NCBI RefSeq assembly: GCF_026914185.1
Contig: NC_070561.1
Location: forward strand, 2,666,001 to 2,730,000
Direction of reading: 5' to 3'
From: Puccinia triticina
Taxonomy: Eukaryota > Basidiomycota > Pucciniomycetes > Pucciniales > Pucciniaceae
DNA: 64,000 nt
Both the position numbers and the translations under genes were made by a program. Below, piece by piece: positions 22,500-33,595 of this stretch (positions are counted from its first letter, which is position 1; every line of letters begins with the position of its first letter). The notes below the pieces were generated by a model. That model searched no databases and was not told the origin of the DNA. It was given only the letters and a program-made list of their open reading frames with translations.

Positions 22500-23045
22500 G
22501 GATTGTGTTAATAGGCTAGGGCTTTTTCAAGGCTGATTGCCAGGAAGATTCATGTTGTGACTACCGTTGCCTGGCCATCCAATCCGACAACGGCATTGTC
22601 TATCAACGGTTGTTTCACAAAGAACAAGGCTTGCTTGGGAAGCTGCAGGGTTTTTGTTGGGCGGAACTGGGAGGTGTGGCGTTGGCAAGGATATGGTGGC
22701 CATGACGCCGGATACGGCTGGAGTCTTCAAGGGAATCACAACTCGCCGCCTATGGATGGGCTGAGCTTGAGTATATAAAGAGGGGGAGCTGCTGTCAAAT
22801 GTTCCCCCAGGGGTTCCGGTTTTGTCCTGGCCCCTCCCTGCAGGCCCCCTACTTCGCTTGGATAGGCCCCTGCTTGAGAATGAAAAATGCTGACCCTTTT
22901 TTGCTTGTTGCACTGTCAAAAGCTGGAGGGTCTATCCATGGCACACAGTGTTGGGGGGTAATCTTTTCAACAGTGGCCATCATGTGGCTGCACACCAAAA
23001 CTTAGATATTTTTTGCCATGTTTTTGTGAATTTAATAAACTTGGA
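22500..23045 (-). other. Helitron 3 5' region, no gene
   Basis: A TATA-like GAGTATATAAAGAGG occurs near 22770 on the plus strand. No coding sequence supported. Confidence 0.4.
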
Positions 23046-23280
23046 TTTTGTTACAGGATTACCACCTGCAGGACAAGATAATTCTAATTCAGTACTAGTG
23101 GTAGCAGACAGATTTTCCAAAAGAACCAAATTTCTTCCATGTAATAAAGAGAATACAGCTTTTGATATAGCTATGTTTTTTTGGCAAAAGATAATTGCTG
23201 ATGTAGGATGCCCAAGATACATTATTACAGACAGAGATCCCAAATTTACGTCAGAATTCTGGAGAGGAATTTATGACCTA
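23046..23280 (+). pseudogene. Gypsy integrase catalytic core, first half
   Basis: Continues D-FVTGLPPAGQ, VVADRFSKRTKF, ITDRDPKFTSEFWRG. It carries the first catalytic Asp (shared with 19175) and the second Asp (TDRD). It ends at GACCTA, where Helitron 4 begins, and continues at 34599 as TGTGGTACACAA in frame. Confidence 0.9.
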
Positions 23281-23284
23281 CTAG

Positions 23285-23842
23285 AGGCCAAGGCGGCTGC
23301 GCCGCTGCGGAGACCACATGCCCAGCTCCACGGCCAGCAACAGCAATTATTTTTACTCAGCAGGCCGGTCGGGTGGGGGTAGCAGGTTGACAAACCTTGG
23401 GGGTAGCTTCTCTGTTCAAAGAGACTTTTGAGGCTTTCCGGGAGGGCGGAGGGGGAGGCTGAGTGCTCACAAGCTGAATGGCAGCGCAAGACGGCGGGGA
23501 AGGTGAACTTGTAGTACAGCCGCCGCGGGCGCCCAATTTTTTCTCCAGTACGGATGACGGTCCGGGTTGAGAAGGTCTGATCGGCAGATTGGCCGGAGTC
23601 AGGAGAGTGGATACCGGCCAAGCAGGAAGCAAAGGTCCCTCCCCTTTTATAGTAAAATGTGAAGGATTTTTGCTTGTGGAGATCCTGGTGAAGTATTTTT
23701 GCTGGTTTGGAAACCATAATGTGGTGGTGGTGGTGTCAAGGTGGTGGTGGTGGTGGTGGTGATGGTGTCCACAGGTGGAACCATGCTGCGGTGCCTGGAT
23801 GGTGCCACACTGGAATGCATTTGTCTTGTATGAGCATTAGAA
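23285..23842. other. Helitron 4 3' part; TGG microsatellite at 23720-23767
   Basis: No gene recognised. Two runs of TGG repeats separated by TCAAGG. Confidence 0.5.
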
Positions 23843-24053
23843 AAAATGCATTACTATCTAGAAGGTTGTAAAGTCATAGTTGTCACTGACTGCCACAGCA
23901 AAAACCCTTATGAATATGAAGACACCTAACCATCACATGCTCAGAAGGCAGATTGCAATACAGCAATACTGGAGACATATGACCATAACCCATAAAGCAG
24001 GAGCCAAGCACACTAATGCTGACGGACTGAGTAGATGGGCTCTACCTAATAGG
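23843..24053 (+). pseudogene. Second gypsy RNase H relic
   Basis: [16 protein letters not shown] in one frame, then a frameshift and [19 protein letters not shown] and [20 protein letters not shown]. It matches the same region as 11496-12030 but diverges, so it belongs to another gypsy copy. Confidence 0.75.
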
Positions 24054-24320
24054 GTGTTTCAAAGTTGGACAGAAGCAACTTGTATGCACTTTTGCAAGTC
24101 AGTGTTCAAGTGCATTCTTGAACATGGAGTTGCAAAAGTGCATGCAAGTCACATTGTAATACACCCCCCAAACCTGCTTGAATGTTTCTTTGAATTTTGG
24201 TGTTCAAGACAAGCCTTTAACACCAACTTGCAAAAGCATGCATGGTCAAATTTGCCTGCTGCTATGCTGCCAGTAAAACCACAAGAAACATTTACGGGTT
24301 AATTTCAATGGGAGGCGAGA
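24054..24320. other. Short repeat-like spacer
   Basis: Contains inverted TGCACTTTTGCAA/TTGCAAAAGTGCA copies (24087, 24134). No gene. Confidence 0.4.
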
Positions 24321-24329
24321 TGTATAATA

Positions 24330-27095
24330 TTGAGAAATTGAATTGGTAGTATCTGCAGGTCGAAAGGACCAAGATAACTTTTGAGTATCACAGATATACC
24401 TATTGGATACAATCCAGAAAGCTGGAGAGAATATTCCGATCTGTCTTGAGATCGATCCGAGTGGATTTAATTTTGAGCGATCGACGGGTTCAGAGGAAGG
24501 GGTAAGAGAGGGAATGTTAGGTTGATTGACATCACGGACGAGGAGGTCAGCGCTCATAAGCTTAAGACGAAAGAGAGCGGCCGATGAGTCATGCTGAATT
24601 TTTTTAGCGGATGAGGTGACATTAGCGAGGAGACGGGAGCGAGGAGTGGGTTGATGAGCGCGTAGGATAGCATTGGCGAGGTCGAGTTTAGCGGGAAGAT
24701 GGCCGGAGCAAATGGAGAGAACGAGACGCTGCTCGAGTTCATCCATCGGCCATCCGAAAACCTCTGACGCTTTCGAGAGCTGCGCCGATGAGAACGAGCC
24801 AAAGTATTGTCCAATCGCCCGTTCCTGAATCATCATCATTAAGCGCTCCGTCTGCTCGGCCAGATACAAATCACCTTGGTACAGTGGCTTATTTATTGAT
24901 TCAAATTATCAGTTTCCTCCGTCTCCCCTCTCGACGAATGTGGAAAGAGTAAGGAAATGGACTAACCAGAGAGGCTTTCAAATACTCAAACACGCCGCGC
25001 TACTTATTTTCTCTGAACAAGTTCAAGATCCGTCTCAACTGGGGCTCGCTGTCGAGCATCGACCTGAACTCGAGGTTATCGATCAGACGGTCTTTCAACT
25101 GCTGTCGATCGAAATGAGCCAAGCCACAGAGGGTCGTACAGATCGCTATGTCGGTCGCCGTCGCCAGCTACACACACAAATATATACTTAGTCTTAGCTT
25201 CCTGCTCTCCACTGAAAATCGGGTTCTGAGCTTTCACGTCCTTACCAGTTCTCCACCAGTGCTCTCTCCGGCATCTTTTCCTACCTTGAGAAAGTAGCTC
25301 GTCGCTCTCCCAAAGTCTCCCTGGGCAAGCGATGTGAGTGCATTGACAACATTAACTCTGTCGGACCATCGTTGTAAATTTTAGGATGATACAAAGTGCA
25401 CCTGAGATGACAATGTTTGAATCCTGTAAGAACAATGACGACGACTTCTCCGACAAGACAGCAACACACCTGAGATGACAATGTTTGAATCCTGTAAGAA
25501 CAATGACGACGACTTCTCCGACAAGACAGCAACACACCTGCGATGACGCAGGGATTATTTGATTTGAGTTTTGTTTTTGGTGATTATGAGGGACGCGCGC
25601 AAGAGGTTTTTATGTTAGTCTCTTCCTCACGAGTATGATGATGTAAACGCGTGATTTTATTGTAAAGCATGAAATAAAGAAAAGAATAAAACAATCATAA
25701 ACTATAACAAAAATAGCGAACCTGAGATGACAATGTTTGAATCCTGTAAGAACAATGACGACGACTTCTCCGACAAGACAGCAACACACCTAGAAAAACA
25801 ATAATGTAGGAAAAAGAACAAAGATAGACGAAAATAAGTGATTGATTAGATTGGTATTATATATACATTTATAAGATAGAAAAGATGTGAAATAGCATAC
25901 CTGCAATGACGCAGGGATTATTTGATTTGAGTTTTGTTTTTGGTGATTATGAGGGACGCGCGCAAGAGGTTTTTATGTCTAGATTTAACGGAAAGGATAG
26001 GAGGATAAACAAAGGATGGGAGAAAGAAAAAGGGGTGGATAAAGTTCGGATTAGTTTTGATTTGTTTGATGTGCGGATAACGTTAGTGATTGTTGATGTG
26101 CTTACTAGTCTCTTCCTCACGAGTATGATGATGTAAACGCGTGAGGAAAAGACCAGCAAGGTTGTGTGCGTATGAGTCGTTTTTGATGTGGAGTGAAAAT
26201 CGAGGTTAGGTTTGCGACCGGTACTTTTTCTTGGATGCTAGTGAGAATTGGATGACTCGCTTTGATAGTTGCTGTGTATTCATAATGAGGTGTGGGGCTT
26301 ATTCATAATCTAACAATCGTTGGATATCTTTCTCGGTTCTGGATAAACAAAGCATCAAAATGAACACAAGAGGCAATCACTGCTTAATTTTGAGGAGGAA
26401 GCACTCACGGGTCACGGGAATCAATGCCTACGGTGGATGTAGATCCACTAGTCTTAGTTTTTGCGGCCTTGAGCTCCAAGGTTCCGATGAGGGTGTCAAG
26501 AGCACCCTGGGCCTTAGCCGCATGACTCTGAGCCAGCTTGAAGTTTTCAGCGTCGAGTGCCAGGTTGAGGGAGGCGAGGGAGAGTTCGGCAGCATGTAAT
26601 GCGGTCGTGGCGTGTTCTCTAGCCTTCGAGAACACTCGATGAGCGCTCCCAACGTCACCCACTTTGCGGTAATGGGCACCCAGCGCTTGGTAACTGGACT
26701 GGAATTCGATTCAGGGCGCGTTTTAAATGGAGTGATCAACAAAATCAATCATAATCAACAGATACGAAAGACTCACCCGGATCCCATCCTTAATACAATT
26801 AGTCGTATTGTGTTTCAGGTTGTTCTCAAGTCTTGCAAGCGTGTGATTGATCTCGTCCTGGGTACTATTGATCCAGTCCTCGTTTGCGGTCAACAGGGGA
26901 AGATTGTTTGCCAAGGCAAGCTTATTGTGCGCGGCTAGGGTCTCCTTATACAGTGAGATATCCCAGGTGGATTGAACAATCGCCTCCAGCGCCAGTTCGT
27001 ATGCGCTCAGAGAAATCGGCGAGCATAATTGACCTAAGAACCAGAGCCGATTGATTGCTTGTCGACCTGGACGCACCCATGTTTTTTCAATTATA
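24330..27095 (-). pseudogene. Captured COP9 signalosome subunit 1 gene
   Basis: Minus-strand exons run in order. The first (27095-26777) has AYELALEAIVQSTWDISLYK and NLKHNTTNCIKDGIR. After a 78-bp intron (26699-26776) comes SSYQALGAHYRKVGDVGSAH and KAQGALDTLIGTLEL (26698-26409). A later exon reads NVVNALTSLAQGDFGRATSYF (about 25370-25246), then AICTTLCGLAHFDRQQLKDR (about 25170-24990). The last is a PCI-type module ERLMMMIQERAIGQYFGSFS and EQRLVLSICSGHLPAKLDL (about 24870-24560). This matches the TPR-like then PCI layout of CSN1, which helps deneddylate cullins. The middle is scrambled by repeats (25399-26145), and the 5' and 3' ends are uncertain. Capture by Helitron 4 is inferred; the normal gene should exist elsewhere. 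Confidence 0.75.
25399..26145. repeat. Shuffled short duplications inside the CSN1 fragment
   Basis: A 72-bp block beginning ACCTGAGATGACAATG occurs at about 25399, 25471 and 25721. A block beginning ATGACGCAGGGATTATTTG occurs at about 25544 and 25905. A block beginning TAGTCTCTTCCTCACGAG occurs at about 25616 and 26104. Their order differs between copies. Confidence 0.85.
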
Positions 27096-27578
27096 TCAAG
27101 TGCTCGTCAGTTCAGCCGTTCTACAAATAGATCCTTTCTTTGAAAAATATTTTGCTGAGCCACATGTGAAGAAGACCTGAGAGCGAGTTCGAGAGTTGAA
27201 GGGCTGAGCTGGTACGGGCGATGGCTGGAGGTTAAGCCACATCAATGCCCGATGACACGCCTGCCTGGAATGTCGTGACAACGGTATTGCGATGGTTTTG
27301 CCCCGGGGGTGGCTTTGCATGGTGACTGTAGAGAAGGGGTTGCACCTGGGGGAAATATGGGTATGTACATAGAGCGTTGTGAAGTGGGCTTGGGGAGGTT
27401 GGCAAGCCCGTGGTGATATGATGGTGGCGGTGGCGGTTCTGGAGTAAAATGCCAAGGTGGTTGATTGGACAAATGGCTTGTTTGCCGCGTTTGAGGTGGC
27501 TGTAGACAACAGTTGGCATGGGGGCAGGTGCGTCTGCGAATCAGAGGGGAAATGCCCATTGTGCCTCGAACTTAGCTA
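27096..27578. other. Region upstream of the CSN1 fragment, no gene
   Basis: Probably the captured 5' flank of CSN1. No other motif seen. Confidence 0.4.
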
Positions 27579-28015
27579 CAGCCAAAACCAAAAAGCTTGC
27601 AGGTCCGGCAGCCTGAAAATCCGACCAACAAAATTTTCCATTTAAGCCACCTCCCCTGTATCCTTCCAAAAATTCTCATCTTCGCACTCCTTCCCTCTCT
27701 CCATCTCTCCCATACCCCCTACCCCCTCCCCATCAAAAATGCCCCCCGACTCTCCTCGCCCCCCCCGCTCATCCGGACCCACCCACAGCCCAGCCGCCGG
27801 AAACGCCCACCAGCCAGCCGGAACCATCCACCCGCCAGCCCAACCGGAACCCAAACCGCCTCACATCCGCCGATACCGATACCGGTGAGTACCTCACCAC
27901 CCCCTCCCTTCCCTCCATGCCTTCCCCCCCTCTTCCCTGCTCTCCATTCACCCGGACAGCTGACCCAATCATTTTTTCTTCTTCCCCCCAGTCGGTACCA
28001 TCCGCCAAACAGCCC
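27579..28015 (+). repeat. Left long terminal inverted repeat of mariner element, with leader exons
   Basis: Matches the right repeat in inverted orientation. It is C-rich and includes an ATG (CAAAAATGCCCCCCGAC), a donor-like CGGTGAGTACC at about 27888, an acceptor-like CCCCCCAG|TCGGTACC at about 27992, and a second donor CCGGTGAGTG at about 28053. The same donor/acceptor pattern is in the right copy. Confidence 0.7.
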
Positions 28016-28203
28016 ATTCAGATCCCCGACTCCAAAAATCACCTTTTCCGATACCGGTGAGTGTTTCTCCCTTCCCGCCCCTCTTACCTGCCGTCCAATC
28101 ACCTCGAGAGCTGATTGGATTGATCCCCCCCCTCCGAGATTTAGAAATCCCCATCTTCCTTCTTGTCACCCACTGGTCCCTGGCCAGCTGCACAGTTGCA
28201 ACC

Positions 28204-30882
28204 ATGGTATGTACATACCTTTGCTTCCATCATACTTTACCCTGCACATTTGGGCAACAGCTGAAGGTTTTTTTGTGTATTTGGCATCAGTCCAACGAAA
28301 AAGAAGTAACCGACAAATTCTTTACGCTCACCAGCCGGATGGATCCGCTGCCCTTCGCCAATGCGCATGGCGAGCCACAAGAGTCGTACCTCGGACCCAG
28401 TCAGCCCCCAGACTCTCAGGCCGATGCCTGCAAGATGTTTTATGAACAGTCAATCCCAAACCGAGACGATCCCGAGAGCATAGGTCCCAGTCCCAACACG
28501 ACCCGCCGCGCCCCTCTCCGCCAGGCAGCTGCGGCTCCAGTATCGGACTCCAGACGTCCGCCGGCCCCGCGGATCATCAACCTCAATCACCACGTGTACC
28601 AGTTGTCCGCGGCAGGCCAGATTGCCCAAGTTAATCCTTGCAACACGACCGCGGCCAGTGCAAAACCTTGGGAGCAGGTGGTCAGCAATGACAAGGCGGT
28701 CTTGAAGACAATCCTGCAGCACATGACTTGGCCCAAATTCATCAAGGACTGTATCGACGGACTCGACAAGATAGTCCCGCTCCTGGGGGCTCATCTCTGT
28801 CAGATGGAGAAGGAGAAGCTACTCAAGTGGCAGTTCATCATACCAAAAAACGAGAAATTCGCAAAGGGTAAAAACGTTATGGTCTCCTCTGCAGCCCTAT
28901 TGGCGGAGTTCGTCGAGCAAGCGCTGGCCAGCCCGACCGCCCAACTGACAATCAAGGTGGTCATGCAGGACCCACAGAAAAAAGCGAAGGCTGAACAGGC
29001 GGTGAGTGCTGCAGTTTCATTTCCCATTGACGCCGGTGGGTGGCTAACGTGCCTGTCTCCTCAGGCAAGGGCCCAGCAGGACGCTCTGGCGATGAGTTAT
29101 GGCCCTGATGACACGCGATTGGCCCTGGAACGCTCCCAGGCTCGGGTGGCGGTCAATGTAAGACATTTTTCGTGGATGTGGAGCCTCAGGTGCTCGGTTA
29201 GGCCATACTGACCAGGTAGATCGTCCCTCCCATCCGACAGCCGCTCGCCGCTCGCCGATGTCAATGAACAAGAGCGCATCCGGATCGCGGCCGATCTCCA
29301 TGTGTACATCACTGGGAAGTACGGCGTGAACACCAAGTCGATGAGAATCAAAGACCTGAAAAACCCAGGCGCCTCAATCCGCGTGACTCGTGAAGGGTTA
29401 ACAAAGTGGAGTCGCTGTATGCTTCATAAAATCCCCGGGATAGACCAGGACAACCCCCCCGACATCCCTGAATTCACGAAAGATAAGCGTCCCGTGTTCA
29501 CCCTCGCCGAGCTGGCGGTTAAACAAGACGCGCGCCTCAGTAAGCACAAGTCTGCTGCCTCCCCTTCGAAATCGCAAGCTGCCCGGGCGTCGGAAACCCC
29601 AGGCCAGGCGACGTCTCACTCAAATTCGGCCGCCCATCCTGGGACCCCCGCCGAATCGTTATCATCCAGGAAGGTGTCAGCGTTGTCTGCTCCGGCCGCG
29701 GGGCCGAAAACCGAGAAGGCAGGCCTAGTGTTTACTCCAGTGCGAGTCTCGTCCGCAGGCCGTGTCCTCCCCGGCCGTTGGGTCCCTGCCTCGGAGTCTA
29801 AGTCGGCGGCGAGCGCGCCTTCTCCTGGCGCTCAATTGCTAACTGGCGCAGGTTCCCTTGCACGTGCGGAGTCCCCGGCGAAGCGGTCCCTTGGGGCAAG
29901 CGCGGGGCCTGCCCTCTGGTATGACTTGACCGGTTTCGAGGACCTTGGGGGCTATCCTGAGGATTGGGAGACGACCAGTTCGGAATCCGAGTACCCTGCT
30001 GCAGTCTCGGCCACCCATTCAGTCCCATCAAATCCTTCTACCCGTCAAACTCGTGACGCGAGCTCAGATGTAGAAGTCATGCAACCCTCAGATATCAACT
30101 CTGGGATCCATCGGTCACCCGCTCGCAAGATGCCTCGCAGCCCCGCCGCGGAAGGTATAGCGCAGACCGTGAGTCGGCTCAACTTTGGGCGAGACCGTTC
30201 GCCGCCAAGGTTCGCACGCAGCCGCAAGGTCCCGACGCCCAGATCGCCATTGGCTAGTTCTTGGATCAGCATGACGACCCCGAGCTCCCATCTGCGAATG
30301 AATGAAGCCGGCAGACGTTTAGAGTTGGAGGAATTCCTCCAAATGTGCAACGTCCCGAATGACGACCCACTCCCGCGGGGCTTAATCAAGCTGCACCACA
30401 TCGGTCGCTGGGATTTTTTCCTGGACACCTCTACGATCGCCCTAGCCAAGCTCAACTTTCCCGCACCCCTGGCGTCCCAATTGATGAAGGGGGCCAGATG
30501 GTTGATCCCCACTCACACACTGCCCGCTCATGACGCTGTGACCCCACGCGCAATCCCCCAGGACCAAGTCAACGTGGGCACTCCAAGCGCCCTGGACCAG
30601 GTCAGCGGGGCCACTCCCGGCACTCACGCACTCCCGGGGGCCCAGGACCGCGCTGGGACAACCGCGACGGCTGTCTCTGGCCCGCAATCCACCGCTGGCG
30701 GCCAACCTGCGGCCTTCTGCCACCCCACCTCTTCAACCACGCCGTCAGCCGAGGAATCCTTCAGAAAAGCGGCTGCGGAGGATGACATGACCAACGATTT
30801 GTCAGACAACTCCGATGAAGAGTCTGAGCCCTCGCCTTTGGCTGTGTTGCTCTCCAAGGTCGCACCCACTCAGGAGATCTGA
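28204..30882 (+). CDS. Unknown accessory protein of the mariner-type element
   Basis: Not a family I recognise. Proposed exons are ATG at 28204-28206, intron 28207-28290 (GTATGT...CAG), exon 28291-29001, intron 29002-29064 (GTGAGT...CAG), exon 29065-29157, a third intron or lesion, and exon about 29218-30882. That gives about 820 residues. Segments are MDPLPFANAHGEP, an alpha-helical block (ILQHMTWPKFIKDCIDGLDK, QFIIPKNEKFAKGKNVM), a conserved-looking module (IRIAADLHVYITGKYGVNTK, VTREGLTKW), a Ser/Pro/Ala-rich linker, and a C-terminal segment LEEFLQMCNVPNDDPLPRG to GRWDFFLDT resembling a SAM domain. Intron 3 (donor 29158, best acceptor 29215) leaves a one-base frame conflict, so a frameshift or another splice is needed. 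It converges on the transposase gene. Confidence 0.6.
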
Positions 30883-30889
30883 GCGAATT

Positions 30890-31760
30890 TCCAGGCAAAT
30901 CGGCGCGATTGCCGTGGTAAGTAGCACCATGCGTGCAATATCTTCTTTCACATACTTCCTAATATGGCACTTGGTCCCTAGTTGTATCTCACTCGAGTTA
31001 GGCCCAGATCCTATATGCAATTCATCATAAAGTTCTGGTTGACTCATGCAATTAATTGCTCACCAGATAGAGCCTAATAACCCATGTCCAAAAATCAAGG
31101 TCTCGTAGATTTAACTGCGAGATCCATCCACTGAGTGATTCAGATTCCGGCTAAGTCCCCTCACTGTGGAGCCGCAGGGTCGTAGATTCAACTGCGAGAT
31201 CCACTGAGTGATTCAAATTCCGGCTAAGTCCCCGCACTGTGGAGCCGCAGTGCGGGGACTTAGCTGCGAGATCCACTGAGGGATTCAAATTCCGGCTAAG
31301 TCCCCGCACTGTGGAGCCGCACGCCCAACAAATTCCGGCTAAGTCCCCGCACTGTGGAGCCGCACGCCCAAAATTCCGGCTAAGTCCCCGCACTGCTGCG
31401 AGATCCACTGAGGGATTCAAATTCCGGCTAAGTCCCCGCACTGTGGAGCCGCACGCCCAAGCCTACGGAAAATTCACAAAGTCCCCATGCGTAGATTGCA
31501 CGCTCATGGAGGCCTGCTCAACTGTCATCTGACTCCGTGCGCCCACGAAATAATGTATATTGTTATTGTATTTATATCTATGGAGGGTAACATAGAGTGA
31601 AAACTCTATCATAGACACACATGAGGGACCCAGCGCGTGCTGTCAACATACAAAATAGGAGGAGGTGTAACACTATGAAATCATAGTGGAGGGAGGATGA
31701 AATCATATAGTGGAGGGAGGATGAAATCATGTAGTGGAGGGAGGAGCCACCAGGAAGTAC
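30890..31760. repeat. Intergenic repeats: TCCGGCTAAGTCCCCGCACT units
   Basis: Between the two convergent genes, a 35-bp unit (TTCCGGCTAAGTCCC then CGCACTGTGGAGCCGCA) recurs about six times at 31147-31455, linked to GCGAGATCCACTGAG copies. ATCATAGTGGAGGGAGGATGA-like repeats lie at 31680-31745. It may hold the 3' ends of both genes. Confidence 0.8.
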
Positions 31761-31766
31761 CTGAGT

Positions 31767-32890
31767 TCAATCCCCGCCTGAGTAACCAGTTCCCAAGAAG
31801 ATTCTTCTCATCACATCCGGCGTGACAATCGTGGGCAAAAACTCCTTGATTATCTCCGCATCCGCGCGGGTTCCAGTGAGAATCTGCGCTCGCTTCAATT
31901 GCGACTTGAGGACGGAGAATACCTTTTCGATTGGGTTGTAGTCGGGAGAGTAGGTTGGAAGGTACATGAGTAATACCCCTGCATCTGCACAAATCTGCGC
32001 AACCCGACCGCCGTGGTGGATCCGAGCATTATCCATCACCAGGATGCTGTTTCGACCCGGGAACGGATTCATTGCAGGCATCTGGGGGTACATACCAGAG
32101 TCAGGCTATTTGGACCGAAGAAACCGAGCTGAGGGATAAGGAAGTTGGACTTGCCAGTACAGTCTCAATGAAATATTCCATGTCCAGGCGGCACATGGAT
32201 CCCACCTGGGCTATGGTCCCAAGCAGACCGTCCAACGATACCCCGGGCATTACAGTGACTCGGTTGGCTCGAAGCGCCTTTGGGATCCTAGTTGTGCGGC
32301 GGCCTTGCAGTGCCCACGCAGTGTCGCGAGCATGCGTTCCAAGCAAAACCCCACATTCGTCTGGAGGAGTAAGACCAATTTAGACCTCAAACACATCTCA
32401 CAAACCACCGAACCAGCGCGGACTCACCTAGAAACACCAAATACTCCGCAGGGAAATGGCCAATGCGGTCAGTGAATCGGAATCGAGCCGCCTCGTCTTG
32501 ATTGGTGTTATAGGTTTGGGCCACCTTTTTGGTTAAGAGGAGCCGGGTTCTCAACTCCGCCGAAATGGTGCTGAGCGGATGGCGAGTGCCGGTAATCGCC
32601 TGGATGTGACTCTGAATTTCATCCAAGTATAGCGTCGGCTCAGCCTTGAGTGCCGTCAATACGAACTTGGCCTCCTCACAAGAAAATGCTAACGGGCGGC
32701 CACGCTCCAGATAGAGGGCCGGATCTCTAACAACATTCCTGGTGCGGCGGTATAAATCGTTCCAACGGGTGAGGGAGTCAGGCGAAACGTTGTAGCCGAT
32801 GGTTGCATTGATCTCGGCAAGACGCATACCACCCTGGCTGAGTCTGACGACAATTGCCTTGACCTCTGGGGCATACTTAACATATACCAT
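31767..32890 (-). CDS. Tc1/mariner-type DD34E transposase
   Basis: Three exons (32890-32428, 32360-32161, 32081-31767) split by introns of 67 bp (GTGAGT...CAG) and 79 bp (GTACTG...CAG) join in phase to a 325-residue protein, a normal size for the family. The N-terminus MVYVKYAPEVKAIVVRLSQG with LAEINATIGYNVSPDSLTRW is a helix-turn-helix DNA-binding part. The first catalytic Asp is rebuilt across the first intron (YLVFL-D-ECG). The second is in ILVMDNARIHHG. YLPTYSPDYNPIEKVF supplies the Glu with 34 residues between. No lesion was seen. I chose the start at 32890 because it follows an acceptor at 32897 and begins the conserved domain; an ATG at 32956 is open too. Confidence 0.85.
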
Positions 32891-33095
32891 AACGTGCTGA
32901 AGTGGAATCGATCGGGGCAAGAATAACCAATGAGCTTCCCGGTGATCGGACGGCAAGGAAGAGGGGGGGATGGATTGGAGGGAAGGGAGAGAGTGGCGGC
33001 GACGGACTCACCGGTAATGGATTGCTATATCCTTGCGGTCGGGGTTCCGGAAGGGCTTGTTGGCGGATAACGTTGGGTAGGGTCTTTTTGGTGGT

Positions 33096-33532
33096 CGGGC
33101 TTCCAGATGGGACCGACTGGGGGGGGGAGAAGAAAAAATGATCGGGTCAGCTGTCCGGGTGAGTGGAGAGCTGGGAACAGGGGGGGAAGGCATGGAGGGA
33201 AGGGAGGGGGTGGTGAGGTACTCACCGGTATCGGTATCGGCGGATGTGAGGCGGTTTGGGTTCCGGTTGGGCTGGCGGGTGGATGGTTCCGGCTGGCTGG
33301 TGGGCGTTTCCGGCGGCTGGGCTGTGGGTGGGTCCGGATGAGCGGGGGGGGGCGAGGAGAGTCGGGGGGCATTTTCGATGGGGAGGGGGTAGGGGGTATG
33401 GGAGAGATGGAGAGAGGGAAGGAGTGCGAAGATGAGAATGTTTGGAAGGATACAGGGGAGGTGGCTTAAATGGAAAATTTTGTTGGTCGGATTTTCAGGC
33501 TGCCGGACCCGCAAGCTTTTCGGTTTTGGCTG
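33096..33532 (-). repeat. Right long terminal inverted repeat of mariner element
   Basis: Inverted counterpart of 27579-28015. On the minus strand it holds the same CGGTGAGTACC donor, a C-rich acceptor before TCGGTCCCATC, and a downstream TACCGGTGAGTCC donor that can splice to the acceptor in front of the transposase start. Confidence 0.7.
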
Positions 33533-33534
33533 TA

Positions 33535-33593
33535 AGTCCCTTGATCGGAGGCGCGCGAGCGTTGTCGCGAAGTGACCCTCCGAAGGAGGGACT
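33535..33593. mobile_element. 59-bp mini-MITE AGTCCCT...AGGGACT, copy 1
   Basis: Flanked by TA on both sides; the left TA is shared with the mariner element's right end. An inverted sister copy lies at 34085-34143. Confidence 0.7.
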
Positions 33594-33595
33594 TA

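Larger units (their letters stand above)
19176..23045 (-). mobile_element. Helitron 3 (3.9 kb)
   Basis: On the minus strand it starts TCCAAGTTTATTAAATTC (ends at 23045) and finishes with a GC hairpin, CCTTGGCCT and CTAG at 19176-19179. The gypsy frame resumes exactly (M-D-F-V-T-G). No captured gene recognised. It carries a foldback element and palindromic arrays. Confidence 0.85.
27579..33532. mobile_element. Complete Tc1/mariner-superfamily transposon, 5.95 kb, two genes
   Basis: Ends CAGCCAAAACC and GGTTTTGGCTG, flanked by the target duplication TA (27577-27578, 33533-33534). Terminal inverted repeats extend for roughly 430 bp with small gaps. Inside are two convergent genes: an unknown gene on plus (28204-30882) and a DD34E transposase on minus (32890-31767). 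Most Tc1/mariner elements are 1.3-2.4 kb with one gene and short repeats, so size, repeat length and cargo are unusual. The transposase appears intact, so mobility is possible. Confidence 0.85.

Noticed and set aside
27597..28445. Proline-rich protein at the mariner left end
   Set aside because: Mostly TIR sequence; the long frame comes from C-rich composition. Short leader exons are more plausible.
31745..31800. tRNA T-arm (GAGTTCAATCCCCG)
   Set aside because: No acceptor or D arm; it overlaps the 3' end of the transposase gene.
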